Assembly (NCBI GenBank): GCA_902462665.1
Contig: CABQCM010000050.1
Location: 1 to 7,995, forward strand
Direction of reading: 5' to 3'
Source of the DNA: an uncultured Oscillospiraceae bacterium
GTDB taxonomy: Bacteria; Bacillota; Clostridia; Oscillospirales; Acutalibacteraceae
Length of the DNA: 7,995 nt
Shown here: piece by piece, positions 1-6,052 of the stretch
Layout: every line of letters starts with the position of its first letter
Numbering within the stretch: position 1 is the stretch's first letter
The notes under the pieces: generated by a model
Database searches by the model: none
What the model saw: the letters and a program-made list of their open reading frames with translations, nothing else
Told to the model about the DNA's origin: nothing
Translations under genes and position numbers: made by a program

Positions 1-1
1 C

Positions 2-580
2 GTGCCCTATATGACCCTCGAATATGTGCTCAAAAAGAACGGGCTGGATCCTCAAAAGGATTTGACCATGGACAACAGCGTACAGTACGCTTTGATGGGC
101 CCGGCCTTCTCGGGCGGCACCGGCGACTATGTCACCATGTTTGAGCCGTCGGCCTCGGCGATGGAAAAAGAGGGGAAAGGTTATATTGTCGCTTCCATCG
201 GCGCGGATTCAGGAGAAATCCCCTACACCGCTTACTTTGCAAAAAAGAGCTATCTGACCGAGAACGCCGGCGTCATCGACCGTTTTACCCGCGCGCTTTA
301 CAAGGGGCAGCAGTGGGTAGCTTCCCATACGGCGGCCGAAATCGCCCAGGCCATTGCTCCCGCGTTTCCCGACACCGATCTCGAAATGCTGACCTCTGGG
401 CTGCAGAGCTACAAGGACATTGACGCCTGGAGCGCCACCCCAGTCATGACGAAGGATTCCTTTGAGCGTCTGCAGGACGTCATTACCGAGGCGGGCGAGC
501 TGACCCAAAGGGCTCCCTTTGACCAGGTAGTCAACAACACCTTTGCCCAAAAAGCGGTTGACGAGGCCAAAAAGGGGTAA
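2..580 (+). CDS. ABC transporter substrate-binding protein, NitT/TauT (NMT1/SsuA-like) type, 5'-truncated by window edge
   Basis: This is the C-terminal 192 residues of an extracytoplasmic substrate-binding protein that would deliver a small solute (the family takes sulfonates, nitrate, or thiamine precursors and related heterocycles) to an ABC permease. The family signs seen are the PYMTLEYVLKKNGLDP stretch near residues 2-17, and the region around residues 42-80 (GDYVTMFEPSASAMEKEGKG, then a G.IPYTAYFAKKSYL-like segment), where the family typically has 'EP' followed by a ligand-lobe strand. The C-terminal helices (residues about 84-192) match the second lobe. The GTG at position 2 is internal, not a start: full-length members have roughly 320-350 residues, so the signal peptide, lipobox and first lobe lie outside the window. 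The reading frame is open to a TAA at 578-580. Permease and ATPase genes are presumably to the left. The substrate cannot be told from this fragment. Confidence 0.88.
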   Translation: MPYMTLEYVLKKNGLDPQKDLTMDNSVQYALMGPAFSGGTGDYVTMFEPSASAMEKEGKGYIVASIGADSGEIPYTAYFAKKSYLTENAGVIDRFTRALYKGQQWVASHTAAEIAQAIAPAFPDTDLEMLTSGLQSYKDIDAWSATPVMTKDSFERLQDVITEAGELTQRAPFDQVVNNTFAQKAVDEAKKG

Positions 581-594
581 GGGCTGAAACAACA

Positions 595-636
595 AGTCGT
601 TTCGACTCGGTTTTGTAGCTTTCGCTGCGCAAAACC
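595..636. repeat. two adjacent small hairpins just downstream of the transporter gene
   Basis: AGTCG (595-599) pairs with CGACT (603-607) across a three-base loop. Next to it, GGTTTTG (609-615) pairs with CAAAACC (630-636), with an inner AGC/GCT pairing (617-619 with 624-626). Neither is followed by a convincing T-run, so I do not call them Rho-independent terminators, although they sit 15-56 bases after a stop codon. The segment AGCTTTCGCTG at 617-627 is also the exact reverse complement of 671-681, so an alternative longer-range pairing is possible. Confidence 0.5.
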
Positions 637-660
637 AGCCCCAATTTCCAAAGAAAGGAC

Positions 661-680
661 GCTTTCGCCACAGCGAAAGC
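661..680. repeat. perfect 8-bp hairpin GCTTTCGC-CACA-GCGAAAGC
   Basis: GCTTTCGC (661-668) and GCGAAAGC (673-680) are perfect reverse complements around a CACA loop. The right arm competes with the 617-627 copy, since CAGCGAAAGCT at 671-681 is the reverse complement of AGCTTTCGCTG. The two alternative pairings make this a candidate structured RNA segment or part of a dispersed intergenic repeat. No T-tract follows, so terminator function is unlikely. Confidence 0.55.
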
Positions 681-780
681 TGCCATGGATTGATAAGAGC
701 CAAAACAGCCGTCCGCCGTATTGTCCTGGACGCTCCTTTGGGCCGCTGACCGTCATACCGCCTCTTGTCAATCCATGGTA
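681..780. repeat. long-arm inverted repeat (17-base arms, loop of 62 bases) running into the LysM-GH18 gene start
   Basis: The left arm CCATGGATTGATAAGAG (683-699) and right arm CTCTTGTCAATCCATGG (762-778) are reverse complements at 16 of 17 positions. The one mismatch becomes a G:U pair if the + strand is transcribed, and pairing can extend through 681-682 with 779-780. The loop holds a smaller pair, CGTCC (710-714) with GGACG (728-732). The right arm ends 13 bases before the ATG chosen for the next gene. It could be a folded 5' leader or a small non-autonomous repeat element. I see no clear target-site duplication and did not recognise a named family. Confidence 0.6.
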
Positions 781-791
781 CGGTCGTTACT

Positions 792-2099
792 ATGATCATT
801 CATGTCGTCGAGCCGGGGGAAACCCTGACTTCCATTGCCGAGCGATACGGTATCTCGGTCTTTCAGCTCGCCGAAAACAACGGCGTGACCGACCCGGCCC
901 GGCTGGTGATTGGGCAGACCCTGTGCATTCAGATTCCCGAGCTGGTTCACACCGTTGCCGTGGGAGAAACCCTAGCGTTGATCGCACAGCGATACGGCGT
1001 ATCGGTCAACGAGCTTTATCGCAACAATCCCATTTTACAAGGCCGGCCGGAGGTTTACCCCGGCCAGACCCTGGTGATTTCCTACAGCGAGTCGTTCGAG
1101 CTTCCCAAGCTCATCAGCGGCTACGCCTATCCCTTTATCGACAAGGACCTGCTGCGGCGCACCCTGCCCTTTGTATCCTTTCTCATTCCCTTTACCTACG
1201 GCTTTACGCCGCAGGGGGATCTGGTCGATCTGGATGACGGCGAGCTCATCAGCATGGCCCGCGCCAAAGGAATTCAGTGCCTGATGCATTTATCGACCCT
1301 CACGCCCGAGGGCGGCTTCTCGAATGCGCTGTCTTCTGCCATCTTCCGCGATTCGGCCGCGCGCGCCAACCTCATTGACAACATTATTCGCAACATGCAA
1401 CAAAAGGGCTACGCCGGTTTGGACGTGGATTTTGAATACGTCTTGCCTGAGGACCGGGAAGGTTACATTAACTTTGCTCGCGAACTCAAAGAGCGGCTGC
1501 ATCCGCTTGGCTTCCCGCTGGTCATTGCTTTAGCGCCCAAGACCTACGCGGCGCAGCCCGGCCTGCTTTACGAGGCGCACGACTACCGCGGCCTGAGCGA
1601 ACAGGCCGACAAACTGCTGCTCATGACCTACGAATGGGGATACTCTTACAGTGAGCCCATGGCGGTCGCTCCGCTGCCCAACGTCCGCCGGGTGGTGGAA
1701 TACGCCCTGACCGAAATGCCGGCCAGCAAAATCTTCCTCGGCATTCCCAATTACGGCTATGACTGGCCACTACCTTATGTACAGGGCCAGACCCGGGCGC
1801 GTACCATTTCCAACGTGCAGGCGATTCAGCTTGCAGCCGACGGCGGCGTGGCCATTGAATACGACGAGACGGCCCAAACGCCCCATTTTCAGTACTACAA
1901 TGCCCAAGGCCAGCTCCACGAGGTTTGGTTTGAGGATGCACGCAGCATTCAGGCCAAGCTGAATTTGGTGGAGGAATACTCCCTGGCCGGAGCGGGCTAT
2001 TGGAACTTAATGAAGCCCTTCCCCCAAAATTGGCAGGTTCTGGGCGCCAAATTTGGCATCGAGCAGGGGGACGTCGCCTCCGGCATGATTGTTCCCTAA
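792..2099 (+). CDS. LysM-GH18 spore cortex/cell-wall glycosidase, YaaH/SleL type
   Basis: Predicted glycoside hydrolase family 18 enzyme that cleaves N-acetylglucosamine linkages in peptidoglycan. YaaH/SleL proteins of this layout are spore-coat-associated enzymes that trim cortex fragments during germination. Two LysM peptidoglycan-binding domains (residues about 3-48 and 52-97) are tandem copies; both carry a GETL...IAxRYGxSV signature. The GH18 barrel follows (about 108-425). The catalytic motif is LDVDFEY, with acid Glu215 and Asp213; the first Asp of the classic DxxDxDxE is Ala208, and my recollection is that this position also varies in the SleL group. MTYEWGY (278-284) and GYWNLMKPF (402-410) are typical of the barrel's late strands. 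There is no signal peptide, as in SleL. I chose ATG at 792 (435 residues) because LysM begins at once; an upstream TTG at 765 adds nine residues lying in an inverted repeat. No Shine-Dalgarno is evident for either. Chitinase-like activity is an alternative. Confidence 0.87.
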   Translation: MIIHVVEPGETLTSIAERYGISVFQLAENNGVTDPARLVIGQTLCIQIPELVHTVAVGETLALIAQRYGVSVNELYRNNPILQGRPEVYPGQTLVISYSESFELPKLISGYAYPFIDKDLLRRTLPFVSFLIPFTYGFTPQGDLVDLDDGELISMARAKGIQCLMHLSTLTPEGGFSNALSSAIFRDSAARANLIDNIIRNMQQKGYAGLDVDFEYVLPEDREGYINFARELKERLHPLGFPLVIALAPKTYAAQPGLLYEAHDYRGLSEQADKLLLMTYEWGYSYSEPMAVAPLPNVRRVVEYALTEMPASKIFLGIPNYGYDWPLPYVQGQTRARTISNVQAIQLAADGGVAIEYDETAQTPHFQYYNAQGQLHEVWFEDARSIQAKLNLVEEYSLAGAGYWNLMKPFPQNWQVLGAKFGIEQGDVASGMIVP

Positions 2100-2148
2100 C
2101 GGCTGCTTGGGCGAGGAGTGTGGATGTCAGTATCTTTTTTATAATGAG

Positions 2149-2182
2149 AAGCCGGGCCTGCTTTTGGATGCAGGCCCGGCTT
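2149..2182. terminator. strong GC-rich hairpin between convergent genes, probable bidirectional terminator
   Basis: AAGCCGGGCCTGC (2149-2161) pairs perfectly with GCAGGCCCGGCTT (2170-2182) around an eight-base loop. It sits 50 bases after the + strand glycosidase stop and 28 bases beyond the - strand lipoprotein stop, the expected place for a shared terminator. The T-tract is short on the + strand (TTT at 2181-2183) and nearly absent on the - strand (TTCTCATTAT), so efficiency may rely on the stem. A run of six T at 2135-2140 lies before the stem on the + strand. Confidence 0.78.
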
Positions 2183-2209
2183 TGTGCGCTTCACTAAGAA
2201 ATTGATGTT

Positions 2210-2983
2210 TTACTCGATTGGCACGTAAAAACTCCAGGTGTAAGTTTCATCCATGCCGTCTGGCAATGCCACCATATACATGGCAAAAGAGCCGTCTTCC
2301 ATCATAAATAAAGTCCGTTTTTCTGGAAACTCTGCGTAACTCATATCTCCAAATTGTTGTTTCATTAACACATCCAGCTTTTTTAATAATTCAGCTTCAT
2401 TAATTCCCGGTATTGTTGTTTCATCAATTGAATCAAAAATGCCGACGCGAGGAGCATAAAAATCGACAATTGTTCCGTCATAAGCGATGTCGACCGAGAC
2501 TTCATCAAAGCTCGGGTATCCTTTGATCGCTCGGGTATAAATAAAGGCAATGCAATTATTATATGGCATATCTTTGGCGTTCAGAAATTGATATTGAGAA
2601 AGAGGAACCTTATCGTGCAAATAAGCTTCCCCCCGACGACGCAACTCTTCCTCGGACAGACGAGCTTCGGCGGGAGTGCTTAAGGGACGTTTATCATCTC
2701 GTAAGGAAAATCCATTACAACGGCCGTCCGATGTGTACCGATAAAATCCATCTCCTTTATCTACCGTTGTTTGGCTCGGGGTCATCACTCTTAGCGAGGA
2801 AGGAGACGTTTTTTCGGATTGGTCTGCTGAAGATAGAAGTATATCCGATTTTGCGTTAGACGATACCACCGAATCGCCGGATATCCCCTCGGAAGATGTC
2901 TCTTTTTGGTCTAAAGGCGTATGCGCACAACTACTCCACAGCAACAGACTAAGTAGTAGAAACATAAAACAAGTTCTTTTCAT
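2210..2983 (-). CDS. putative lipoprotein with a YcdB/PepSY-like C-terminal region
   Basis: A 257-residue protein with a type II signal peptide: positively charged MKRT, a hydrophobic stretch (6-16), then Cys19 in the lipobox-like WSSC. Trp at -3 is unusual, but the context is otherwise good. A Ser/Thr/Asp-rich tether (about 24-75) leads to a compact region (about 76-257) with a YRYTSDG motif, a SEEELRRRGEAYL helix (110-122), and a strand pattern around GYPSFDEVSVDIAYDGTIVDFY (155-176). That pattern resembles YcdB/PepSY-type domains, some of which inhibit or chaperone proteases; I hold this assignment loosely. The ATG at 2983 has AAGGAG (2997-2992) eight bases upstream, and the A residues of the preceding gene's TAA stop are part of it. 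The pair is therefore almost certainly co-transcribed and probably translationally coupled. The gene is AT-rich compared with its flanks (17 G+C of 60 in 2341-2400). Specific function unknown. Confidence 0.82.
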   Translation of the reverse strand: MKRTCFMFLLLSLLLWSSCAHTPLDQKETSSEGISGDSVVSSNAKSDILLSSADQSEKTSPSSLRVMTPSQTTVDKGDGFYRYTSDGRCNGFSLRDDKRPLSTPAEARLSEEELRRRGEAYLHDKVPLSQYQFLNAKDMPYNNCIAFIYTRAIKGYPSFDEVSVDIAYDGTIVDFYAPRVGIFDSIDETTIPGINEAELLKKLDVLMKQQFGDMSYAEFPEKRTLFMMEDGSFAMYMVALPDGMDETYTWSFYVPIE

Positions 2984-2991
2984 GATTCTTT

Positions 2992-2997
2992 CTCCTT
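2992..2997 (-). promoter_or_regulatory. Shine-Dalgarno AAGGAG of the lipoprotein gene, overlapping the upstream stop codon
   Basis: On the - strand the sequence reads TAAGGAG, eight bases, then ATG. The TAA (2998-2996) ends the secreted CHAT protein and shares two bases with the ribosome site of the next gene. This layout favours termination-reinitiation coupling between the two genes, and it fixes ATG 2983 as the lipoprotein start. Confidence 0.85.
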
Positions 2998-5671
2998 ATT
3001 TGAATGTTTGATTAGCAGCTCCAAAAACGACCGCTGAGTCGGTATAACCTGTATTAGTTGAGCCGTGCGCCTCTTTGACATGGTTTAAAGCTTCGTCTTT
3101 TGCCTGTTCAACCGATTGTCCTGCCGCAATAGCATTACAAAAGCCCTCAAGCCAGGTATTGGCCTGGTTTGTCAGAATGCTTTCCTGAAATCCAATGACG
3201 GTTTTAGCGCCGCGCTCCTGCGTTGCCTTTGCCAAATTATCCGCGTGTTCGTCGTTCCCTCCCAATGCCGTCAGACAGGAGCGGTATATCACCAGCCTGC
3301 AATTGTTCAACGATCCCGCTGGCTGTGCCTTGACGTATTCTTTGGTCAGTTCGGTTCCTCCGCCGCAGCCCAGAGATTCTTTCTGTCCATGCCCATTCAC
3401 AATGAAGATTCCCGACGACTGCATCAAATTCCACACGTCCGTTGCGCTGCTATCCACCAGCTTTGCGCAGGGAAGTCCCCCCAAGTTATTCCCCAGATTT
3501 GTTATAATATTAAAAAACAGGGTGGATGTTCCTGCAATGTCAGACATTCTCACTCCGGTTACCGTATGGGAGGTATTGACAAAAATCCAGTTTTGATTGG
3601 TATTGCCGTTATACTCAAACAACTGCACGTCAATGCCATAGCGCTTTGGGAAACTGCGGCCGTTGAAGGTCATGGTGGTATTGGCTCCATGGTACACGTC
3701 GATTCCTTTGGTCTTGCTGATGCACGGCATCATGCGGAAGGTTCCGTCGTTGTTGGATATAATCCGCCATTGGTAATACATGGTGCTGTCGTAGAGATAT
3801 TGTGTGATGGGCCGGTTGTTCACATCCAGCCCCTGGTATACTTCCAGCGCCAGCCACGGATCGTCCGCCGGTTTGATGCTGTAGGTGTTACCGGAATGCC
3901 GGGTCACCTTCCACCGCTGGTTGGGCGTTCCGTCGAAGGTCCAGGCGTTGGTGCGGTTCTCGGACATATGGTGGTCCAGATATTTTCCGTCTCTGGCGCT
4001 GCGGATATAATAGTAGCCGTCCTCGATCATGGTCTCTTCGTTGTAGGTGATGACATAGTAAAAAGCACTGTCCTCGCTGGTGTCAAAATACTTGCGGGGT
4101 CGATCGGTTGATCGGGCCTTGATGATAAACTGGTAATTGCCCCATCCTTCCCCTTGGAGCTCATAGCCCAGCCAGGCGCGGAACAGCGCCTTAAAATCCC
4201 AGACATACCGCTTACTATTGACTCCACAATAGGTTGTGGTCATGCGGGTGCCTGTGCCTTGAAGCACTGTGCTGTAGGTTGCGTCCGCAATGGATACGCC
4301 AGTGTTGGAATCGTGTAGGTCAACCTCATAGCGTTCCTCCGACGCTACCTCCTGCGTCATAACCACCGACGCTGAGATGACCCGATTGGGATTGATATAT
4401 TTGTACGTATTCATATCCGGCATCTTGAAATACATCAAAGCATCGATGCCAGACGCATAACCTACCGCACCCAGCGTGTTGAGGCGAGTGCCGTCAGAAA
4501 AGAGCGTGATGAAAGGGATACGGCTGGCGTAGGTAAAGACCGACGGATCAATGGTCACCGGATAGACGGTGGAGGGGGAATTCAAAAATTCCCGGTCAAC
4601 AACCATCGTCAGGCGGTATTTTCCCTCCCCAGCCGGTTCCACGCGATAGCTCAGTTGCAAGCAAAGGCCATCGCCCGTCGCCTCGGGATGCGCTTCGGCC
4701 GCAGCGGGTTGTGCCGCGGCGTCCTGCGGGGCAGGGGGGAGGGATGCTTCCTCCAAAGCTGCCTCCTCCACGCTGGGCAACGTGTCTGCCTCTTTCTGCG
4801 CGTTTTGCGCGGCGCGGGAATCCATCGCCCATGGCTGGGTCAGGGTAACGGCCGGCGAGTCGGTCTGCTCGTCGTAAAATACAATGGTGCCGCCCTGCAT
4901 CACGTCTGGAACTAAGCCGGGCGCATCGACAGTAAAGGAAAACTCATTCACGCCGGGATTGCTCTCCAGCACCAGGTTTTCTTTGATGCCGCCTTGCACC
5001 GCTTTGTATTCCAGACGGGTTCCCTCGCCAAACGCCCCTTCGTAACACACAAAGGGGGAGCCTTCCTCACGCGCCGGACGTGCCGAAACGCCGCCCGCCG
5101 GGGTCATACGAAAGGTATAGTCTCTCGCAGCGACAGCAGTGCCTGTCGCCGGTTTCGACTGTCCTGTAGGGGACACGGCCATCGGTTCGCTGGAACACAT
5201 CTCTTGCGAGGCCATCGCCCTGCCGCTCCACTCGAGCGAGACGCCGCTATTTAGATTTCCCGGTAGGGATACTTTCACATCGTCCGCCTTATTGGTATAG
5301 GCTTTGCCGGAAAACAGAGAATCCACCCAACCGGACGTCTGCCAGTCGGTATCAATAAATTCAATGCGGTTGGTATCAGAATTCCAATATTTGACCGGCT
5401 GGGTAAAGGAATAAATCGACCGGGAGCCGTCCTCATTGACGGTGGTAAAGCTGTTGAGGCTGTCCGCGTCGGTCACGTCCAGGGCGACGGCCTGTTTTTC
5501 TGCCTCAATGCTGTCCAATTTCAGCGTTTGCGAAAGGGAATCGGGAATGTGATCCAGCGTCAGGCAGCTGATATCCCGCCCCTCGGCCGACAGCGGCACA
5601 TGGCTCATATCCGTCATGGGCAAAGGCGTGGCGCCAACGCTGAAAAATACCAAGCAGCCCGCTAGAAACAA
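2996..5671 (-). CDS. secreted lectin-CHAT protein: Rhs-like N-region, DNRLRE-like, ricin-B-type lectin, C-terminal CHAT/caspase-like protease
   Basis: About 891 residues counted from TTG 5671. A hydrophobic segment FLAGCLVFFSVGA (2-14) is the signal-peptide core. Residues about 60-260 (NEDGSRSIYSFTQPVKYW, DVKVSLPGNLNSGVSLEW) and 345-376 (ending YPVTIDPSV) resemble the N-terminal module of secreted Rhs/DNRLRE proteins; an Ala/Pro/Glu-rich linker (about 297-335) interrupts it. Residues about 380-545 look DNRLRE/CBM-like. Residues 550-700 form a ricin-type beta-trefoil with NQRW (584-587), YQW (633-635) and NQNW (692-695). The last 190 residues match the CHAT (caspase/clostripain-clan) pattern: His761 in IVNGHGQ, Cys799 in LVIYRSCLTALGG, then GAKTVIGF and a late helix after AAGQSVEQAKDEA. 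Both catalytic residues are present. Likely a surface-directed glycan-binding cysteine protease; target unknown. Translation start uncertain: no ATG in frame. Gingipain/C25-like peptidase is the main alternative. Confidence 0.85.
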   Translation of the reverse strand: MFLAGCLVFFSVGATPLPMTDMSHVPLSAEGRDISCLTLDHIPDSLSQTLKLDSIEAEKQAVALDVTDADSLNSFTTVNEDGSRSIYSFTQPVKYWNSDTNRIEFIDTDWQTSGWVDSLFSGKAYTNKADDVKVSLPGNLNSGVSLEWSGRAMASQEMCSSEPMAVSPTGQSKPATGTAVAARDYTFRMTPAGGVSARPAREEGSPFVCYEGAFGEGTRLEYKAVQGGIKENLVLESNPGVNEFSFTVDAPGLVPDVMQGGTIVFYDEQTDSPAVTLTQPWAMDSRAAQNAQKEADTLPSVEEAALEEASLPPAPQDAAAQPAAAEAHPEATGDGLCLQLSYRVEPAGEGKYRLTMVVDREFLNSPSTVYPVTIDPSVFTYASRIPFITLFSDGTRLNTLGAVGYASGIDALMYFKMPDMNTYKYINPNRVISASVVMTQEVASEERYEVDLHDSNTGVSIADATYSTVLQGTGTRMTTTYCGVNSKRYVWDFKALFRAWLGYELQGEGWGNYQFIIKARSTDRPRKYFDTSEDSAFYYVITYNEETMIEDGYYYIRSARDGKYLDHHMSENRTNAWTFDGTPNQRWKVTRHSGNTYSIKPADDPWLALEVYQGLDVNNRPITQYLYDSTMYYQWRIISNNDGTFRMMPCISKTKGIDVYHGANTTMTFNGRSFPKRYGIDVQLFEYNGNTNQNWIFVNTSHTVTGVRMSDIAGTSTLFFNIITNLGNNLGGLPCAKLVDSSATDVWNLMQSSGIFIVNGHGQKESLGCGGGTELTKEYVKAQPAGSLNNCRLVIYRSCLTALGGNDEHADNLAKATQERGAKTVIGFQESILTNQANTWLEGFCNAIAAGQSVEQAKDEALNHVKEAHGSTNTGYTDSAVVFGAANQTFK

Positions 5672-5740
5672 GCTCCCTGTTTTGCGAATATTGCTAAGTT
5701 TTACTTGAATTCCGTCCTGTTTTTTATTCTATTTTATTAC

Positions 5741-5769
5741 ATTATATTCTTAATATATTATAAAGTCAA
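5741..5769 (-). promoter_or_regulatory. canonical sigma-A-type promoter of the CHAT-lipoprotein operon
   Basis: On the - strand, TTGACT (5769-5764) and TATAAT (5746-5741) are separated by exactly 17 bases of AT-rich DNA. That is five of six matches to the -35 consensus and six of six to the -10. Transcription would start near 5733-5735, leaving a leader of about 45-65 bases before the possible starts of the CHAT gene. It is the best promoter visible in the window and suggests constitutive or easily activated expression; no operator is evident. Confidence 0.8.
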
Positions 5770-5887
5770 GGCAATGTCTTCCTAATTTTTCTTTTAACTA
5801 TCGTTTTTTCCATGAGGCGCTCAGCCATAAATTTTACAGCGGAATTAACCGGCTTTTTTGTCCAAATGTTCCGAGTTTTTGGCTTGT

Positions 5888-5920
5888 GCCGCGCCTCTTT
5901 GGCGGCGGCAGGGCGTTTTT
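5888..5920 (+). terminator. weak candidate terminator or attenuator upstream of carB
   Basis: GCCGCGCC (5888-5895) pairs with GGCGGCGGC (5901-5909) over eight base pairs with one bulged G, a TCTTT loop, and a TTTTT run (5916-5920) beginning six bases after the stem. The gap before the T-run weakens the terminator call. If a carB promoter lies further upstream it could act as an attenuator; if the 5967-5995 promoter is the real one, it lies outside the transcript. Confidence 0.35.
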
Positions 5921-5966
5921 AAAGCAATTCCTCGAAAAAAGCGAGATGTGGACGCAAAAATTCCTA

Positions 5967-5995
5967 TTGTGTTTTTTGCCCAAATCGGTTAAACT
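5967..5995 (+). promoter_or_regulatory. weak candidate carB promoter
   Basis: TTGTGT (5967-5972), a 17-base spacer, then TAAACT (5990-5995) are spaced correctly but match only three of six -35 and four of six -10 consensus bases. Transcription would begin near 6002, giving a leader of about 50 bases before the carB ATG. This is the best candidate close to the gene, but it is not strong. Confidence 0.35.
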
Positions 5996-6040
5996 TAGGG
6001 GTAAGAAAAAAGTGGACAAGGTGTTTCGAAAAACTGCAAT

Positions 6041-6046
6041 GGGGGA
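6041..6046 (+). promoter_or_regulatory. G-rich ribosome-binding site of carB
   Basis: GGGGGA at 6041-6046 lies six bases before the ATG at 6053. It is an imperfect anti-16S match but well placed, and it supports that ATG. The ATG at 6039 runs in another frame into a TGA within a few codons. Confidence 0.55.
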
Positions 6047-6052
6047 TGGATT

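Larger units (their letters stand above)
5774..6052. other. divergent intergenic region upstream of carB
   Basis: No gene is supported here; the - strand frame crossing it is the antisense shadow of carB. Visible elements are a small hairpin CCAAA/TTTGG (5862-5866 with 5878-5882), a GC-rich hairpin with T5 (listed separately), a CTCG/CGAG pair around an A-run (5931-5934 with 5942-5945), and a weak carB promoter candidate. I looked for a PyrR-type binding loop and did not recognise one. Confidence 0.6.

Noticed and set aside
681..780. Inverted repeat as a complete MITE
   Set aside because: The arms fit, but I could find no target-site duplication outside 681 and 780, so it is reported only as an inverted repeat.
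209..799. 196-codon - strand frame covering the transporter gene end and the repeat block
   Set aside because: Antisense to a clear substrate-binding protein and then crosses palindromes; no family features.
3116..4111. 331-codon + strand frame inside the CHAT gene
   Set aside because: Shadow of the lectin/CHAT coding sequence on the other strand, where the domain motifs are clear.
5838..5856. Terminator-like AGCGG/CCGGCT followed by six T
   Set aside because: The stem is about five pairs with a bulge, and no + strand gene ends upstream of it.
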